Shown here: positions 6,041-6,526 of the stretch, piece by piece
Position numbering within the stretch: position 1 is the first letter of the stretch
Layout: every line of letters begins with the position of its first letter
Assembly (NCBI GenBank): GCA_044356835.1
Contig: JBIKVK010000192.1
Coordinates: 1-6,526 of the forward strand
Origin: SYIM01 sp044356835
Lineage (GTDB): Bacteria; Pseudomonadota; Gammaproteobacteria; Burkholderiales; Burkholderiaceae_E
Reading direction: 5' to 3'
Length of the DNA: 6,526 bases
Notes under the pieces: generated by a model
What the model was told of the DNA's origin: nothing
The model's database searches: none
Seen by the model: only the letters and a program-made list of their open reading frames with translations
Made by a program: the position numbers and the translations under genes

Positions 6041-6526
6041 ATGCTTGAGATCCTCGGGCTCAAGGCGGGCTATGGGCCCACGCCGGTGCTTTTTGATGTC
6101 AATCTGTCCGTGGGAGCGGGCGAGGTCGTTTCCTTGCTGGGTCGCAACGGCATGGGCAAGACCACCACGCTGCGCAGCCTGATGGGCCTGGTGCAGGCCA
6201 GCGGTGGAGATATCGTCTTCCAAGGTCAACGCCTGAACGGTCGAACGCCGGAATCGATCGCCCGCCTGGGCATCGGCCTCGTCCCCGAGGGGCGGCAGGT
6301 GTTCCCAACGCTTACTGTGCGCGAAAACCTGATTGCAACGTCGCGCCGGGGTCCCTGGACACTCGCGCGCGTGTCCGCCCTGTTTCCCATTCTGGAGGCG
6401 CGCAGCGGGCAGTCGGCAGCGACACTCTCAGGGGGCGAACAGCAAATGCTCGCCATCGGCCGGGCCTTGATGACCAACCCCCGACTGTTGGTGCTTGACG
6501 AGGCGACCGAAGGTCTCGCTCCGATG
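6041..6526 (+). CDS. livF: HAAT-type ABC transporter ATP-binding protein, LivF family, 3'-truncated by window end
   Basis: The frame is open from 6041 to the last base, giving 162 of an expected 230-240 residues. The ATG at 6041 starts MLEILGLKAGYG, the typical LivF N-terminus. In-frame GTG codons at 6032 and 6017 are alternatives, with an in-frame stop at 6011 as the limit; there is no strong Shine-Dalgarno for any of them. Motifs are Walker A GRNGMGKT (34-41), Q-loop region PEGRQVFPTLTVREN (82-96, LivF-specific), signature LSGGEQQMLAIGRAL (129-143) and Walker B LLVLDEATEGLAP (149-161). Walker B has Ala-Thr-Glu where many LivF proteins have Pro-Ser-x; the catalytic Glu154 is kept, and this variant is known in some LivF relatives. 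The H-loop and C-terminus lie beyond the window. It is the partner ATPase of the preceding gene and probably the same transcript. Confidence 0.92.
   Translation, partial: MLEILGLKAGYGPTPVLFDVNLSVGAGEVVSLLGRNGMGKTTTLRSLMGLVQASGGDIVFQGQRLNGRTPESIARLGIGLVPEGRQVFPTLTVRENLIATSRRGPWTLARVSALFPILEARSGQSAATLSGGEQQMLAIGRALMTNPRLLVLDEATEGLAPM

Noticed and set aside
1..6526. Mobile elements, CRISPR arrays, RNA genes, toxin-antitoxin or phage defence genes
   Set aside because: No transposase motif, terminal inverted repeats, regularly spaced repeats, rRNA/tRNA sequence or defence-type domain was seen. All substantial open frames on the plus strand are accounted for by catabolic and uptake families.

Overview
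The window is GC-rich (by eye roughly 60-65 % G+C), densely packed and entirely plus-strand. It carries one solute-uptake and catabolism neighbourhood of a type common in Burkholderiales-like Betaproteobacteria. The main taxonomic hint is a stand-alone Bug-type (TctC-like) periplasmic receptor, a family greatly expanded in Bordetella, Cupriavidus, Achromobacter and relatives. It sits beside a full Liv/HAAT-type ABC transporter. The taxonomy is inferred from gene families and composition only; no RNA gene or phylogenetic marker is present.

Layout. Bases 1-825 hold the 3' part of an SMP-30/gluconolactonase-family beta-propeller gene whose start lies before the window. After 20 bases comes a Bug-family receptor gene (846-1817), probably in the same transcript. 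A 213-base non-coding gap (1818-2030) follows, the longest in the window. It contains one inverted repeat and a cluster of short repeats, and may carry the end of the first unit and the control region of the second. Then come five genes of a HAAT (branched-chain amino acid/aromatic acid type) ABC importer: periplasmic binding protein (2031-3194), LivH-type permease (3261-4178), LivM-type permease (4171-5256), LivG-type ATPase (5253-6005) and LivF-type ATPase (6041 to the window end, cut off after Walker B). A strong hairpin at 3202-3231 separates the binding-protein gene from the membrane and ATPase genes. The permease and LivG genes overlap at their junctions (livH/livM by 8 bases, livM/livG by 4 bases with a TTG start).

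How they fit together. The binding protein should capture a solute in the periplasm and deliver it to a LivH/LivM channel powered by LivG/LivF. Its sequence resembles, from memory, the subgroup of type I binding proteins annotated near aromatic-acid degradation genes (nitrobenzoate-type, 'Nba-like') more than leucine/isoleucine receptors. The substrate is therefore more likely an organic or aromatic acid than an amino acid, but this is inference. The SMP-30 protein could hydrolyse a lactone in the same pathway, and the Bug protein could bind a carboxylate. No TctA/TctB membrane partner is visible for the Bug protein. I see no mobile element, CRISPR, phage or RNA gene, and nothing that amounts to a clearly new system. 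The most interesting points are the hairpin and weak ribosome-binding context between receptor and permease, the pairing of two receptor types, and the repeats in the 213-base gap.
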